Source of the DNA: Malachius bipustulatus
Taxonomy: Eukaryota; Arthropoda; Insecta; Coleoptera; Melyridae
Assembly (NCBI GenBank): GCA_910589415.1
Contig: OU342631.1
Span: forward strand, 16,306,001-16,370,000
Reading direction: 5' to 3'
Length of the DNA: 64,000 bases
Shown here: one piece after another, positions 48,667 through 60,611 of the stretch
How the letters are laid out: the number at the start of each line of letters is the position of its first letter
Numbering within the stretch: position 1 is the first letter of the stretch
Made by a program: the position numbers and the translations under genes
Notes under the pieces: generated by a model
Databases searched by the model: none
Told to the model about the DNA's origin: nothing
Seen by the model: only the letters and a program-made list of their open reading frames with translations

Positions 48667-49758
48667 CAGGGTGATTCAGGTTTTACCTTGTTAACGTTAA
48701 CCTTTTATTTATTATTCACCCGTATGAGGATATGTCTTTGGCATATCTGTTTGGGTGATCTTGTAATTAAATAAATAAATAAAATTAAATTAAATAAATT
48801 AACTCTAGGGAACGATAGAGAATCGAAAAATAATATGAGTTTGCTCTATGAAATATATTCGGGAAATTCTTCGGTAAGAAAATACAGGGTGTTAAAGTTT
48901 TAAGAAAAAATTCGTATTTTTGAAATATGGTACCTATAAAAATTGGCTGATTGAAATCATTTGAAATTTTGAACATTAATTATGCTAATTGAAGTACATG
49001 ATTTGATACTTCCGATAAAAAATTCTTCACTCCAGTGGCACAGATCTGGGTGTGTTGTTACCTTTTTTATTAAATAATTTCTACGCCACTGACTTTAATG
49101 CAAATTGGTTATTTATGGTAGATACCTTGTTTTGTTTAGAGGAGAAAATTCATCTTACGTTTTTGTTGTAGGACGCTCTGTTTTCAAGATATTCCACAAT
49201 GTTGGCACTCATGCAAGATTTTTGTAATGCAATACGGTTCAATAACGATCACAAAAATGATTAATTTCTAGAAATGCTCTTTTGCATTGATTCCTATGAT
49301 ATTTTACCTCGTACGGGTTCCTACACTGTGAAGTATCTCGGAATAACAGTCAGTCCTACGACAAAAACCTACGATGACTTTTCTCTTTTCTTCTCTAAAC
49401 AACATGAGGTATCTAACAAAAATAACAAATTGGCATTAAAGTCAGTGGCGTGCAAATTATTTATTAACAAAGCAGATAAGAACAAGCCCAGATCTCCGCC
49501 ACTGGATTGAAGAATTTTTCATCGGAAGTATCAAAAATCATGTACTTCAATTAACATAACTAATGTTCAAAATTTCAAATTATTCCAATCAGCCAATTTT
49601 TATATATTTCAAAAATACGAATTTTTTCTTAAAACTTTTAACAGCCTGTATTTTCTTAACGAAGCATTTCTCGAATATAGTTCATAGGGAAAACTCATAT
49701 TATTTTTCGATTCTCTATCGTTCCCTAGAGTTAACAAGGTAAAACCTGAATCACCATG
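48667..49758. mobile_element. Foldback element E with nested internal termini
   Basis: The outer tips CAGGGTGATTCAGG and CCTGAATCACCATG have TA outside (48665-48666, 49759-49760). An inner pair of tips, TA|CAGGGTGTTAAAGTTTTAAG at 48885 and CTTAAAACTTTTAACAGCCTG|TA ending at 49648, lies 110 bp inside the right end. It lies 218 bp inside the left end, or about 110 bp once a later insertion is removed. The arms run in to about 49185 and 49345. There is no transposase frame. Confidence 0.85.
48691..48802. mobile_element. Small insertion in the left arm of element E with 5-bp target duplication
   Basis: Compared with the intact right arm, the left arm has about 102 extra bases (48696-48797) between two copies of TTAAC (48691-48695, 48798-48802). 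The insert ends in TAAATAAATAAATAAA-type repeats, as in 3' ends of some non-LTR retrotransposons or their fragments. This insertion is younger than the arms. Confidence 0.65.
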
Positions 49759-49766
49759 TATTTATA

Positions 49767-50190
49767 CAGGGTTTTTTAGATAGATATACGAGTATGACCA
49801 AATTTAAAGGGCTAATCCCTCTCATAAAAATATAAGTTTAAAAAATAAATTTCAGCTGAAAATGACGTTTTCTTAAAAAGATTCAGGGTGTAAAAGTTTA
49901 AAAAAGTACAGTTTTTGGTTATAACTCGTGTAAATTTAAATCGATTTTGATTAAATTTGGTATGAACAATAAACAAACTGCGTAAGATCTCTAATTTGGC
50001 TGTTATGTATATGTATATAAAATTGTAAAATGTATACATAATGTAGGGCGTGACCCTCTTAAGAAAATCTACCACATAGTCACTGGCCGCGTTTCTGAAT
50101 TATATTATAAAAATAAATTTTCAAAGAGGTCGAATGAAACTCTGCAACTGTTTTTGCACTTTTGAAAAATCAAGGGGGGTATGGACTTTC
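49767..50190 (+). mobile_element. Solo foldback arm next to element E
   Basis: Starts TA|CAGGGTTTTTTAG and has a second tip-like CAGGGTGTAAAAGTTT at 49884, 117 bp further in, as in elements B, E and F. No inverted partner is found within the following kilobases. The right limit is uncertain. Confidence 0.5.
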
Positions 50191-52970
50191 GGCCTCACCG
50201 TATAATAAGTATAGGTCTAAATGATGCAATAAGGAAATCAGTTTTGAATTAATAAAATGTTGCCTTATTCGTACTTCGAAATATTTATTAGTTGCGTGTG
50301 TAGAGAGCGACACAATAAGTTCAGACAACTCGACCTTAGAAAGTTTTTGTTTTCTGTCAACTGAACCTTCTAAGTCTCATAAAAAAATAAACATACAAGT
50401 TAACACACAGTTTAATAACATCGAAAAAACTGAAACCATATTATGTGTAAAGGTGTGTACTTTGCAAAATGTCAAAGACTTCAATCGTTAAAATTAAAAA
50501 AAAAACTGTTAAAAGTTTGATAAGATATCGAACTGTAAATAATTAATGAACACGAATTTAATGATGAAAGGTCAAGAATTTGGCGACCTTTATAATACGG
50601 GATAGGTATATACCCCTCTGCTATATTTTGCCCTTCAGAATAAACCCGTCATTGTATCAATTTGTCTTAATATTTAATTAGATAAAATCAATATTTATTC
50701 CTCATTTTTTTATAATCCATATTCTAAACGATGATGATCTCTCTTTTGAGTCCTTTGTAATGTATTTGTCTTCTATACTTTCAACATTAACTCAAAGTTT
50801 CATAAAAGATATAAAAATGCAATTTTCAAATAAAGACCCGCCTGAGGTTATACATAATTGAAAGAACATTATCATGAATAAAATAAGATAATGTTGAATC
50901 AATAGCTAGATAGTTTTTTAATACCTACTCCAGACAATTTTCTTAATTATTAGGATAGTTACCTACCGAATAACTGAACAGAAATGGATTTGAAACATTT
51001 TCTAAAAGCGTCTCTCCATGCATGCTCTTTAGGATCTCCTTAATTAGTCTTGAGGAATATCGCAAAACATATCGACGCTACATCTCCTAACTGGATTTCC
51101 CCTATTTTCGGAAAATAACAAAAGGCATTATAGTTTCTTGGTATTTTTCGCTGTCAATATTAATTTAAAAAATATAAAAGGCAATATTACTTTTTTAATG
51201 ACTGGTGAATAATACCAAAAGAAACAATTAATACTCTCCCCAGTTTTCTGTTATTTCCTGAAAAGATGTACCAACCTACCTTACCTTACCTTAAATCGAG
51301 TTGGACGATTTTGCACACATATCGTCGAATGTTTAGCAATTCAGACTGAGTAATGGAATATTATGTGTCGTTAGAACGTAGAAGAACAAAAGCTTGAAAT
51401 TAGTTCTAAAAGTTCTAAATTATTCGCTAGTATTATGAGAACCTACAGTGTTTCACTTGATTTATTTATCAGGGAAAGACACCAGATGTGATAATTGATC
51501 TATAAGTTCTACATGCTTTGTCAGTTTCAGTTTTCTAGACCACTTGTTAGATTTTCTTTTTTGTCGGGGTTGATTTTATCTGATAGAATAATAAGTCTAA
51601 GGATATGCAAATCATAAATCTTAACTTTGAATCTATTTTTGAAACACTTAATAGCCTATAAAATGTTCGTTCTTCAGTTCAAGCATTATTTTTATCGATC
51701 TAATAATGCGTATTCCTTATGCGGATAAATTTTGCATAATTTTTTATGGCTATAGGTATACATATACCTTCGAACGTGCATGGGGTATGTTAGTAATTTA
51801 CCGGATAAACCAGGGAACAATAATACACAAGGCGAAATTGCAGGATATTGTGTGTTATTATGGACTTACTTTCCGACTATCAGGAACATGCAATTTATGG
51901 AGTTGGAGTGTAAGACACTAAATAACTAGAAACACGCACTTTGGAAATGAAAACTATGCAGCGCCATGGTTACCATTACTCATTTATACAACCCCTTCGT
52001 AATTATTGCACCTGATGCATGCAAAATCAAACATCGAGAAGTTCATCATGTTTTGACCTTTCAAAGAATTCGGTTCATTCAAAATCACCTTTACTTTTGA
52101 GAGGGTGTTGAAAACTCTATGAAGTCTATGCTTAAATATTATGTGGAAGGATGGGCTTATTGTTTCGAAATATAATCGATCTGTTTTAAAATGCACCTAC
52201 TGAAAATGGATGAATAGCAATAAGTTGCGAACTCAATATTTAGTGAAATTATGATTTTTATATCTTCTCTCTGCTGATAAAAAAATCACCGAATGTGTTT
52301 TATGTTTCTTTTTTGTAAGTTAACACCTAGTAAAAATTAATATCTATACTTCTTATACCAACCTTCAACTTGGCTTATGTCGCCTTTAACTGCCTTATAC
52401 CAACTTGGTTTAAGAGCGTACAAGAGCTACAGGATATGTTCAAAGTTGTAATTTTATATATTTTACAATTTGTGAATAATTTTAATTTTTTGAGAGTCGA
52501 CCAACTTAAATTGAAACCGATTTTGACGTTACTAATTAAAGTACATCTATCTAACCTACCCGGTATACCTGAAGGTATATCCTATCTAAATTTAGGGGAG
52601 GGATATTTTTGTTCGAAGTGGTCGATATATATGAATGGAAGGGTCCTTTTATTGAACAAAACGCCTTAATAAATTTAATAAAAACGCACCCTCTATAGTT
52701 ACGTCATCAAAATCAGTTTTAATAAGTTGTTCTTTTATGCCTTAAACGTATAGGTGCCAATTTTCAAATTGATGCTATAAACTCGATAGGTATTAAAAAA
52801 TTATTCACAAATTAATTATTTTAAAGTCCTTACTTTGATGAACATCCTCTACAGCTCTTAAAGCACATCGGAATAAGATAAGGCATATATGTTATATTTA
52901 ATTGGGGTCAATGCTCAATGGTCATATTATTGATGTCTGTAACATATTTTTACATACATACATATTTTTA
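50191..52970. other. Gene-free AT-rich region
   Basis: No gene is supported. A weak inverted similarity surrounds 51110-51260 (GGAAAATAACAAAAGGC on one side, ACAGAAAACTGG-type words inverted on the other, with GTTTCTTGGTATT and ATACCAAAAGAAAC). The open frame at 52370-52669 has no recognisable domain and a composition like the surrounding repeats. Confidence 0.4.
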
Positions 52971-52974
52971 ATTT

Positions 52975-54178
52975 AAAGTGCATTCAACCTACAATGCGAA
53001 ATCTCGAAGACGATATGTTGAACATTTTCATAAAATTTTGAAAACACAAGTACGTACAGGGGGAGACATATTTTACGATATTTTTGACATTTTTTCCTTC
53101 AGCCGTTTGAGAGATGGGGGTATCTGTTAAATATTAAATAGATTGCAGATTCGGATTTTTACGGCTAAAATTAGTGAATTTGTCGGTAAAATTTTTTCAA
53201 TTAATGATATAAAAAGAAGACAAAATGAATTTTGAATTAATGAAAGAATCGACAAAATTATTTTTGGTAAATATTTACACCCACGTATCCTAAGTTTCAT
53301 CAATTTTTTCGGGACCAAGGAACGAAAATAGGGGTGCTGGATGGGTAAGAAGCTAAAAACAGCTATTTCAAACTAACATTAAGGTCACAACTAAGGCCTC
53401 TTTGACACTACGATCGCATTCCTATTTTTTCCTAACTTTCAGGGCAAGGAATATCTTAGAGATTAACAGTAGCACGATTATTATTTTCAATTTTGCATTT
53501 ATTTTGCATTTATATTCCAAAAATCGTAACAGCAATCCCCGTGATCTGGATACGATATGAGAAAGCGGATATAGTGCGGGTCCGTCTCTGTACGCTTCGA
53601 AGCGCTTGGCATTGTCAAGTTGTTACTTCCGAGACTCGGTGTATTTAACCAGCGATTCTTGCCAGGTTCGCACTCTCAAAACCGATTTTTAGTGGCTTTT
53701 TTTTATTACCATTCATTTGCAAAGCAAATGAATACCTTCCTGGTGTTACTATAGGTATGTTCTCCACCCCTATATAGGTGCCATAGTCAAACTGCAGGAT
53801 ACGCGGGTGTAAATAATGACCTATTTTTTCGCTTTGTTCTAATTTTTGAAATTGAACAAAAAAGATGGAAGAATCGAGAAAAAAGAAGATAAATTCAATG
53901 CAGTTTTAGCCATAAAATCCGAGTCTGCAATAAAAAATAAGGATTCCTATTTACAATTTTAAAGTTACGCCCCTAACCTTCAAAAGGGGGTGAAGTAAGA
54001 TAATATGTCAAAATTATTGTAAAAATCGTTCCCCCCCCACGTACTTACTACGTCACCAATAGCTCATGAAAATATTTGAAACCGTTTTCGAGATATCGCA
54101 TTGTAACACTTAAAAAAAAAACTCACCCGGTATAGTTTCTCCGCTTTCAATATTGTCCATTCTTAATGAATCACCCTG
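52975..54178. mobile_element. Diverged foldback element J
   Basis: The right end ACCCTG|TA at 54178 is preceded by an arm whose words recur inverted on the left: ACAATGCGAAATCTCGAA, ATATTTTCATGA-type, AGTACGTACAGGGGG, AGACTCGGATTTT-type, TTTACACCCACGTATCCT. The left tip is lost or unrecognisable. Differences between arms are many, so this is among the older elements. A second tip-like sequence (CACCCGG|TATA) lies 48 bp inside the right end. The centre carries a 12-bp perfect palindrome (CATTCATTTGCA/TGCAAATGAATG region, about 53713). Confidence 0.65.
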
Positions 54179-54180
54179 TA

Positions 54181-54829
54181 TAAAATAAACCATTCGAGTT
54201 TATATCGACGTTATATAAATCGTCGTCTTGATGACAACACCATGCACAATATAAGCAGAGATGACTAATTTGTTAATTATTGTTATTAGTCACATATTTA
54301 TTAATAATGTATTATTGTTGTTTACCTCTAAAATAATTTATTGTCAATTATTGATATTGCCATAAAAAATTGACAAATTGCGTTTGAAAAATGGCGTTTT
54401 TGAATTTAATGTTGTCATTTAAAAAAATTCGTAGCAACCATTGTAAAGTTAATTTGATGTTTTTATTAACCATTGCGTAAAAAATAGACAGTATGTCAAG
54501 TAAAATATGTCAAAATCTACTGCAGATAAGTATCGACAGTGGCAACTTCAACAATGCATAGTCTGAAGTTAATGACAAATTTTTGAAAATATAAAAATTG
54601 AGGGTTGCGAAAAAAATAAATACCACAGATGGCACCAACTTCCGATATTTCCGGAAGTGCCACCATGCACTGCTTAATTTGATATTACTATTTTTCGACT
54701 CCCAATCGGGGGTAAATCGTTTCACACTTTGAAATCACGACTCGCCCCTTTTCGTTCTTAATTCATCAGAAATAGCGGCAGATTTTTTTATTATTATTAT
54801 TTTTTGAAAGTATCTGCTGATTCAATATA
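54181..54829. other. Gene-free spacer between elements J and F
   Basis: AT-rich, no gene or clear repeat seen. Confidence 0.45.
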
Positions 54830-55608
54830 CAGGGTGTTTTGTAATTGAATGTCAATATTTAAGGGGGTGATTTTTGGGTCCATTTTAACAAGAAAAGTCA
54901 TAAAAACGTATGTCCTAAAAGTCTTAACCTTTGAGATACAGAGTGGTAAAGTTTTTAAAAATAAATAATTTTTTCATAATATCTGTAATACCACCCTGGA
55001 TATTTTAATGAAATTTAATAGACAGATTTTATTACTCATCAAGAAGCATTTTTTCATGTACCACATTTTGTTTTATCTCCACTAGTGACGATCGTGCAGT
55101 ATTTTACCTTCATATTTTTATATTTTTTTTATTGTCATTTAACGACAATCTTGTGACCATGTAGAGAAACAGATTTTATTTTTTTAGGCGAAAACCGTGC
55201 ATCGGCCTGAAAAAATAGGTAATCAAATTTGCTTGGAAATGAATGGGGATTCCAAAAATGATTTCTATTTGAACAGAAATCAGTGGAATACCATCAATGT
55301 CTGCTGCAATATGCCGGTAAAATTTTGCACGATCGTGCACCATTGTCACTAATGGAAATAAAATGAAACGTGGTATATGAAAAAATGTCCCTTGATGCGT
55401 AATACCTGTATACGAAATTTAATTAAAATATCCAGAGCGGTATTACAGATATTACGAAAAATTATTTATTTTAATGAAACTTTACCAACCTGTATCTCAA
55501 ATGTTAAGACTCTTAGGACATACGTTCTTATGAAGTTTTCTTCTTAAAATGGACCCAAAAATCACTCCCTTAAATATTGACATTCTACATTTATTACATA
55601 ACACACTG
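54830..55608. mobile_element. Foldback element F with nested internal termini
   Basis: The outer tips TA|CAGGGTGTTTTGTAATTG and TTACATAACACACTG|TA lie at 54830 and 55608. The inner tips TA|CAGAGTGGTAAAGTTT at 54939 and AAACTTTACCAACCTG|TA ending at 55492 lie 109 and 116 bp inside. The arms are close inverted copies to about 55108 and 55315. There is no open frame of note. Confidence 0.85.
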
Positions 55609-56214
55609 TATATGTTTTTAAAATTAGCAGTATACCTATCTACCTAAACGTTTAACACGAATTAGTTTTAAGGAAAATTAAAAAAGTATGGCTTGATTTC
55701 CTCAATAGGTAACAAAATTTAAGTGTTTTAGTTCCACAAACGATTAGCGACTAGTCGGTGGGGTTCCCCGCGTGTCGACCCGGCACCCACTACCGACGCT
55801 TGTATTGGTTGCGTAGCGAAATGTGCGCCGGGCGGCGTGGATTGTCACAGAACTCAACATTATTGAATATAACGTCAGCTGTGTCTATGAAATAGTTTAT
55901 TTTAGTTTAGCAGCTAGAGGCTTCAGGCCTCGGCCTCGATCATACAAATTAACGTGTCGCGTAAAAGTGTCGAGTATTTTATTTTGAGAGCTTTCGATCG
56001 GAAGCTTAAATAATAATGCGTGCGAGTGCTCACATAATAACACTAACACAACAATGAAACGAGACACGGAGATTAATAAGTCACCGCTACTATTGCACGA
56101 GTCGTGCCTGGCCTTAAAAAACGAGCGAAATGACATGACAGAGCATCAAATTTAATTTTAAAAATTGTGCAATTGCTGTGATATTCTTTATTTACTTTTG
56201 CGACTGCTTGAAAA
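55609..56214 (+). promoter_or_regulatory. Likely promoter and 5' UTR of the 56.2-kb gene
   Basis: A short GC-rich island at about 55760-55850 stands out in this AT-rich window (CCCGCGTGTCGACCCGGCA, GCGCCGGGCGGCGTGG), with CpG-rich words and a CRE-like ACGTCAGC at 55871. It lies about 350-450 bp before the ATG at 56215. The first-exon transcript probably starts within it. No TATA box was found. Confidence 0.45.
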
Positions 56215-56443
56215 ATGGCCCTGCCCCTTTCTTGCGTGACGGACCAACAGTTTGAAACTGCTACCAGTATGGCCAATAAAATATTGGCCCCTGTCAAGAC
56301 TGAGCAACAAATTTTGGAAAATTCTATGCTGGAAGATGACCCGAACGCTAATAATTGCGCTGTTGTACCGGAAGAGACAACTGCTCCCAGGTGGGGACCA
56401 CAACACAAAGGCGCGCAAGAGTTGGCCAATTTATATTCCACAG
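56215..56443 (+). CDS. First coding exon of an unrecognised gene, continues beyond the window
   Basis: ATG in good context (AAAAATGGCC). It encodes 76 complete codons and ends at a donor, ACAG|GTAAAA, in phase 1. The peptide starts MALPLSCVTDQQFETATSM and includes ILAPVKTEQQILENSML, an acidic stretch and RWGPQHKGAQELANLYSTG. VKTE/IKTE-like motifs occur in sumoylated nuclear regulators, but I do not recognise the family. Support for being real: a codon-like composition unlike the repeats around it, a GC-rich upstream island, and a splice donor. No downstream exon is convincingly seen in the remaining 7.5 kb, so the first intron is long and full of foldback elements. Confidence 0.55.
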
Positions 56444-56495
56444 GTAAAATTTGAAAGTAGCAGCAGAGCATTTATTATTGTGTTGTAGTGTTGTA

Positions 56496-57359
56496 CAGGG
56501 TGAGGCGCGAGAACCTTAGGGAATTTTTATATGGAGAAGTCCTGGGAGTAGAAGTCTAAAAATTTGTACGTGTATGATTTCGGTTTTGCCGAGCTGAACT
56601 AAAATATTCACAACCCCTCACCATTTCCGGTTATACCGGAAGTTGCCATCAACTTTCTTATTTTAAATGGGACACCCTATATATTATTATATTTTCAGAT
56701 TGTCTGAAAAAATGCAATAAAAATGGGCTTTACAGTTCAAAATTGTACCGAGTGGTTTATGAGTTATAAACAAATGAAAATCGCAATTTTCCATTTTCAA
56801 AGCAGCTTAGGTCGAAAACGGGTCAAGATATCGGAAAACGGCTTACATGTCCCTATCTTAACTTTTCACGTTGTATCCTATGGTGCTGATGAAATTTGTA
56901 TACAAAGTGATAAAAAATCAGCGATTTTCAAAAAAAAATTAATATAAAATATTTTTTTTTTGTAGGTACTCTAGCGTAGTAGGTATACAAAAAGTTAGGA
57001 TATGGACATGTAAGCCGTTTTCCGATATCTTGACCCGTTTTCAAGCTAAGCTGCTTTGAAAATGGAAAATTGCAATTTTCATTTGTTTATAACTCATAAA
57101 TTGGTCGTTATAAATTTGAACTGTAAACATCATTTTTGTTACTTTTTTTCAGGCAATCTAAAAATGTAATAATATACAGGGTGTACCATTTAAAAAAAGA
57201 AAAATATGGCAACTTCCGGTATAACCGGAAGTGGTGTGGGGTTGTGAATATTTTAGTTCAGCTCGTCAAAACCGAAATTATACACGCACAAATTTTTAGA
57301 CTTCTACTCCCAGGACTTCTCCATATAAAAATGCCCTAAGGTTCTCGCGCCTCACCCTG
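56496..57359. mobile_element. Foldback element G
   Basis: The tips CAGGGTGAGGCGCGAGAACC and GGTTCTCGCGCCTCACCCTG are flanked by TA. Each arm contains after about 180 bp an AAATGGGACACCCTATATAT boundary (56666 and, inverted, 57177), then a core arm (GATTGTCTGA, GGCTTTACAGTTC, AACGGCTTACATGTCCCTAT) shared with element H. It lies 50 bp after the first exon of the 56.2-kb gene. There is no transposase. Confidence 0.85.
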
Positions 57360-57546
57360 TATACAATTTACATTTTTTTACAATAATTTTTATTTAGCAA
57401 ATATTTATTAACATATACACTCTTATTCAAATGGTGAATTTATAAATGAAAAATTAAAAGTCCTCTTAATAATAATAATACACATAATTCTTCCCCAACA
57501 TTATATAGGGGATTCCCATATTTGTAAATATCGATTTCTGCAAATA

Positions 57547-58429
57547 CAGGGTGTCCCAGCTTATTGGAAGCGGTCTCTGTACGCCAATAACGATGGACTT
57601 TTTCGAAAAACTTTTTGAAAATTCAAGTATAGAATCACAATGGACATAATTTAAAATTATTTTGGAGTATAAAGAGTGTCCCATATGACAGTGACATATC
57701 AAAGTTATGTTTTTTTAAATGGAAAGCTCCTATGTTATTGCATTTTTGGATTGTCTGAGAAGAGAAAATAAGATTGGCTTTTACAGTTGGTGTTTAAGTT
57801 CAGAAGTTTTTGAGTTATAAACAAGTGAAAATCGTCATTTTTGAAGTTCAAGGCCCTGTACAACGAAAACGGTTCAAGATAGAGAAAAACGGCTTACATG
57901 TCCCTATTTTAACTTTTTATGTACTATCCTATGATGTAGATGAAATGTTTATACAGGCGGGTGATAAAAAATTTGAAAAATGCTGAGATTTCTCCACGTG
58001 TCGCCAAATAAAAAAATCAAAGAAAGTACAAATGTTTGTATACCATAGGATAGTACATGAAAAGTTAAAATAGGGACATGTAAGCCGTTTTTCTCTATCT
58101 TGAACCGTTTTCGTTGTACAGGGCCTTGAACTTCAAAAATGACGATTTTCACTTGTTTTTAACTCAAAAACTTCTGAATTTAAACACCAACTGTAAAAGC
58201 CAATCTTATTTTCTTTTCTCAGACAATCTAAAAATGCAATAACATAGGAGCTTTTCATTTAAAAAAAACATAACTTTGATATGTCGCTGTCATATGGGAC
58301 ACTCTTTATACTCCAAAATAATTTTAAATTATGGCCATTGTGATTCTGTACTTGAATTTTCAAAAAGTTTTTCGAAAAAGTCCATCGTTTGGCCTACAGA
58401 GACCGCTTCGAATAAGCTGGGACAACCTG
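57547..58429. mobile_element. Foldback element H
   Basis: The tips CAGGGTGTCCCAGC and GCTGGGACAACCTG have TA outside (57545-57546, 58430-58431). A second tip-like GAGTGTCCCATATG lies at about 57674, with its inverted partner ending at about 58306, roughly 125 bp inside each end. The core arm is homologous to that of element G but the outer arms are unrelated. There is no open frame of note. Confidence 0.85.
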
Positions 58430-58997
58430 TATATTGTTCTCCCCTAAAAGAGAAATGTTAAATTGGTCGTTTGTTATTAAGATTGGAAAGCTTTACTTAT
58501 TCGTTTTAATAAAAGTCCAGCCATTTACGGGAAAATCGGGTACAAGTTTTCAATTTATGACGTCATTTCCTTGTTTTAATTTTGTCGTGACGTCATAATT
58601 TGTAATAGTTTTACATCCAGTGAAGGCCACACGTCACAAGTTACTCTTTCCCGATTTTCTTGAAAGTTATTAATCAGATTTATTGTAATAAAATTTATAT
58701 ACCCACGGAACAGCTTATCAATCTAACTAATGACCTATTTAACATTTCTCTTTAAAACAATTCGGGGAGCCAAAATATTTGATTCGCGGGAATTCCGCTC
58801 CTACGATCGGAAAATCTAAAGAGAATGTTGTGGATATAATCGATTTTTTTGGAAAGGAACTCTTCTGTCTATGAAACGGCAGTTTTGTATTTCCGTTCCA
58901 AAGCCTTAATTGTAGCTTTGTAAAACCTTTGTAAAACTTGTAAAAAACCTGTAGCTATTGAGTCGATTTTAGAGCCTAAAAATCATATTTAGAGCCA

Positions 58998-59520
58998 AAT
59001 AATTTCCCGAATCTGGCATTCAAAAATTTATTCAGGCCCACCTGTCGATCCACCAAGTCGAGTTTTTAACAATGGCATAATAGGGCGGATTCTCCCATTC
59101 TACCTATAATAGAAAAACGAATTACCGGAATCTGAATTTAAAAAATTCATAATCGCACCCCTTTGGGCCCGAACAGCAGTCGTTGGACAGTTTTTATAAT
59201 GACGCAATAGGGGTGGACTTCTTCATCAAATTTAGAATAATCAACGCGGTTATAAGGGTATAGATTTTACAGCCGAAAATGAAATGTTAATACAACCGAA
59301 TTTCCGGAATCTGAATTTTAAAAATTTATATCAGCCTTTTGGACTCTAATAACAGGGCGAGTATTTACAATGACGTAACAGGGTGGATTATCCTGATTAT
59401 CCATCTCGTAAAAAAAAACATAACAACGTATGAACGAGCGCATGAATAACGGTTGTAGTTTTCTGAGTCAAAAATTTAATTTCAAATAAACAACTGGATT
59501 TCTGGAATCATGGAATCTGG
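58998..59520 (+). repeat. Diverged tandem repeat, about four units
   Basis: CCGGAATCTGAATTTAAAAA-like words recur at about 59004, 59125, 59303 and 59500, each followed for the first three by an AATGACGCAATAGGGNGGATT-like word 90-130 bp further on. Spacing rises from about 120 to 200 bp. The units are too diverged to be a recent satellite. The function is unknown. Confidence 0.55.
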
Positions 59521-60593
59521 AACCATGATGAAAAAATCATGATCACTAACTTAACAACGCATTTGTTGCTAAGTTTTTTTTTCTTTACGAATCACGGGAA
59601 CGGTAAGTAAATTACTTTTTATACTTTATTGTTATAGGTAGTAAGTTGTACACAAAACTTGCTATCTTGGAAACAGACGTATTATGTAGTAAACAATCAA
59701 ATAGAGTTTCAATCGCCTAAATCATCTAATATTATTTAATGTGTGGAGATATTTAAAATGAATCAGGAGCAATGAAATTTAGAGAAGCGGATGTGTACTC
59801 GTATATAACTATAAGGAGCTGCTATGAAAAAATTCGAGCCCGAAAATAAATCCAATATTTTGGTTGGCTCATCTTTTCTACATAAGCACAAATTCTGGAT
59901 ATCTGTACCGAAATAGCGTTTAATTTTTTCTGCGAAATAAAGATAAACAATTATTACTATTATTGTTTGCTTATGAAATTTACGTAGTTCAGTTCGAAAT
60001 TCCTAAGTGATGACATAGTTCGGACTTACATCAATTAGATAGGTACACATCCACACACTTCAAACAGATGAGTTTATTTTATAATTTATTGCATGCTCAC
60101 ATGCTTGAGAGTTCTCTGCATAAGTGTGGGAATCTGGTGATTATTTATTATCGTTGTATCATGCAGGCGGAATGGTAGTATGGAAAGTGATCAATCAAAA
60201 AAATTTCCCTTTCCTGTAAAGCCTTATTCAGACAAGCGACAATAAGCATTTAAAACAAGCCTTATAAATACTGCCCTCGAGACGAGCGATATTTATAGAG
60301 GCAACGAGAGTTCTTCTTATATCTTTTGAAATATTAAATTGAAAAATTTATAAAGACAACACGACCCTTATAGTCGAGACAAGAAAAGTCTAACTTTATT
60401 ACTTCTGGAGCTGCAATCAATTATTATTTTGTATGTAGAATAATATAACAAAGCCGCGAACTACAATAACTTTTTGCTTCCCAAGAAAATTATTAATTAA
60501 AACGAGAGGGTATTAGAACTACACTTGACATGTAAAAAAAAACAAATAAACACCGGCAATTTATTTGGTTATTTCGTAGTTTATTCTGCAAAA

Positions 60594-60611
60594 ATGTCTT
60601 GTTCAAAAGTG
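60594..60611 (+). other. Candidate micro first exon
   Basis: ATGTCTTGTTCAAAAGTG directly precedes a strong donor, GTAAGTCGC. This could be an alternative six-codon first exon for the gene that continues past the window, or chance. No downstream evidence exists in the window. Confidence 0.15.

Noticed and set aside
52370..52669. Open frame of 99 codons
   Set aside because: No start context, domain or splice structure; the composition is that of the surrounding AT-rich repeats.
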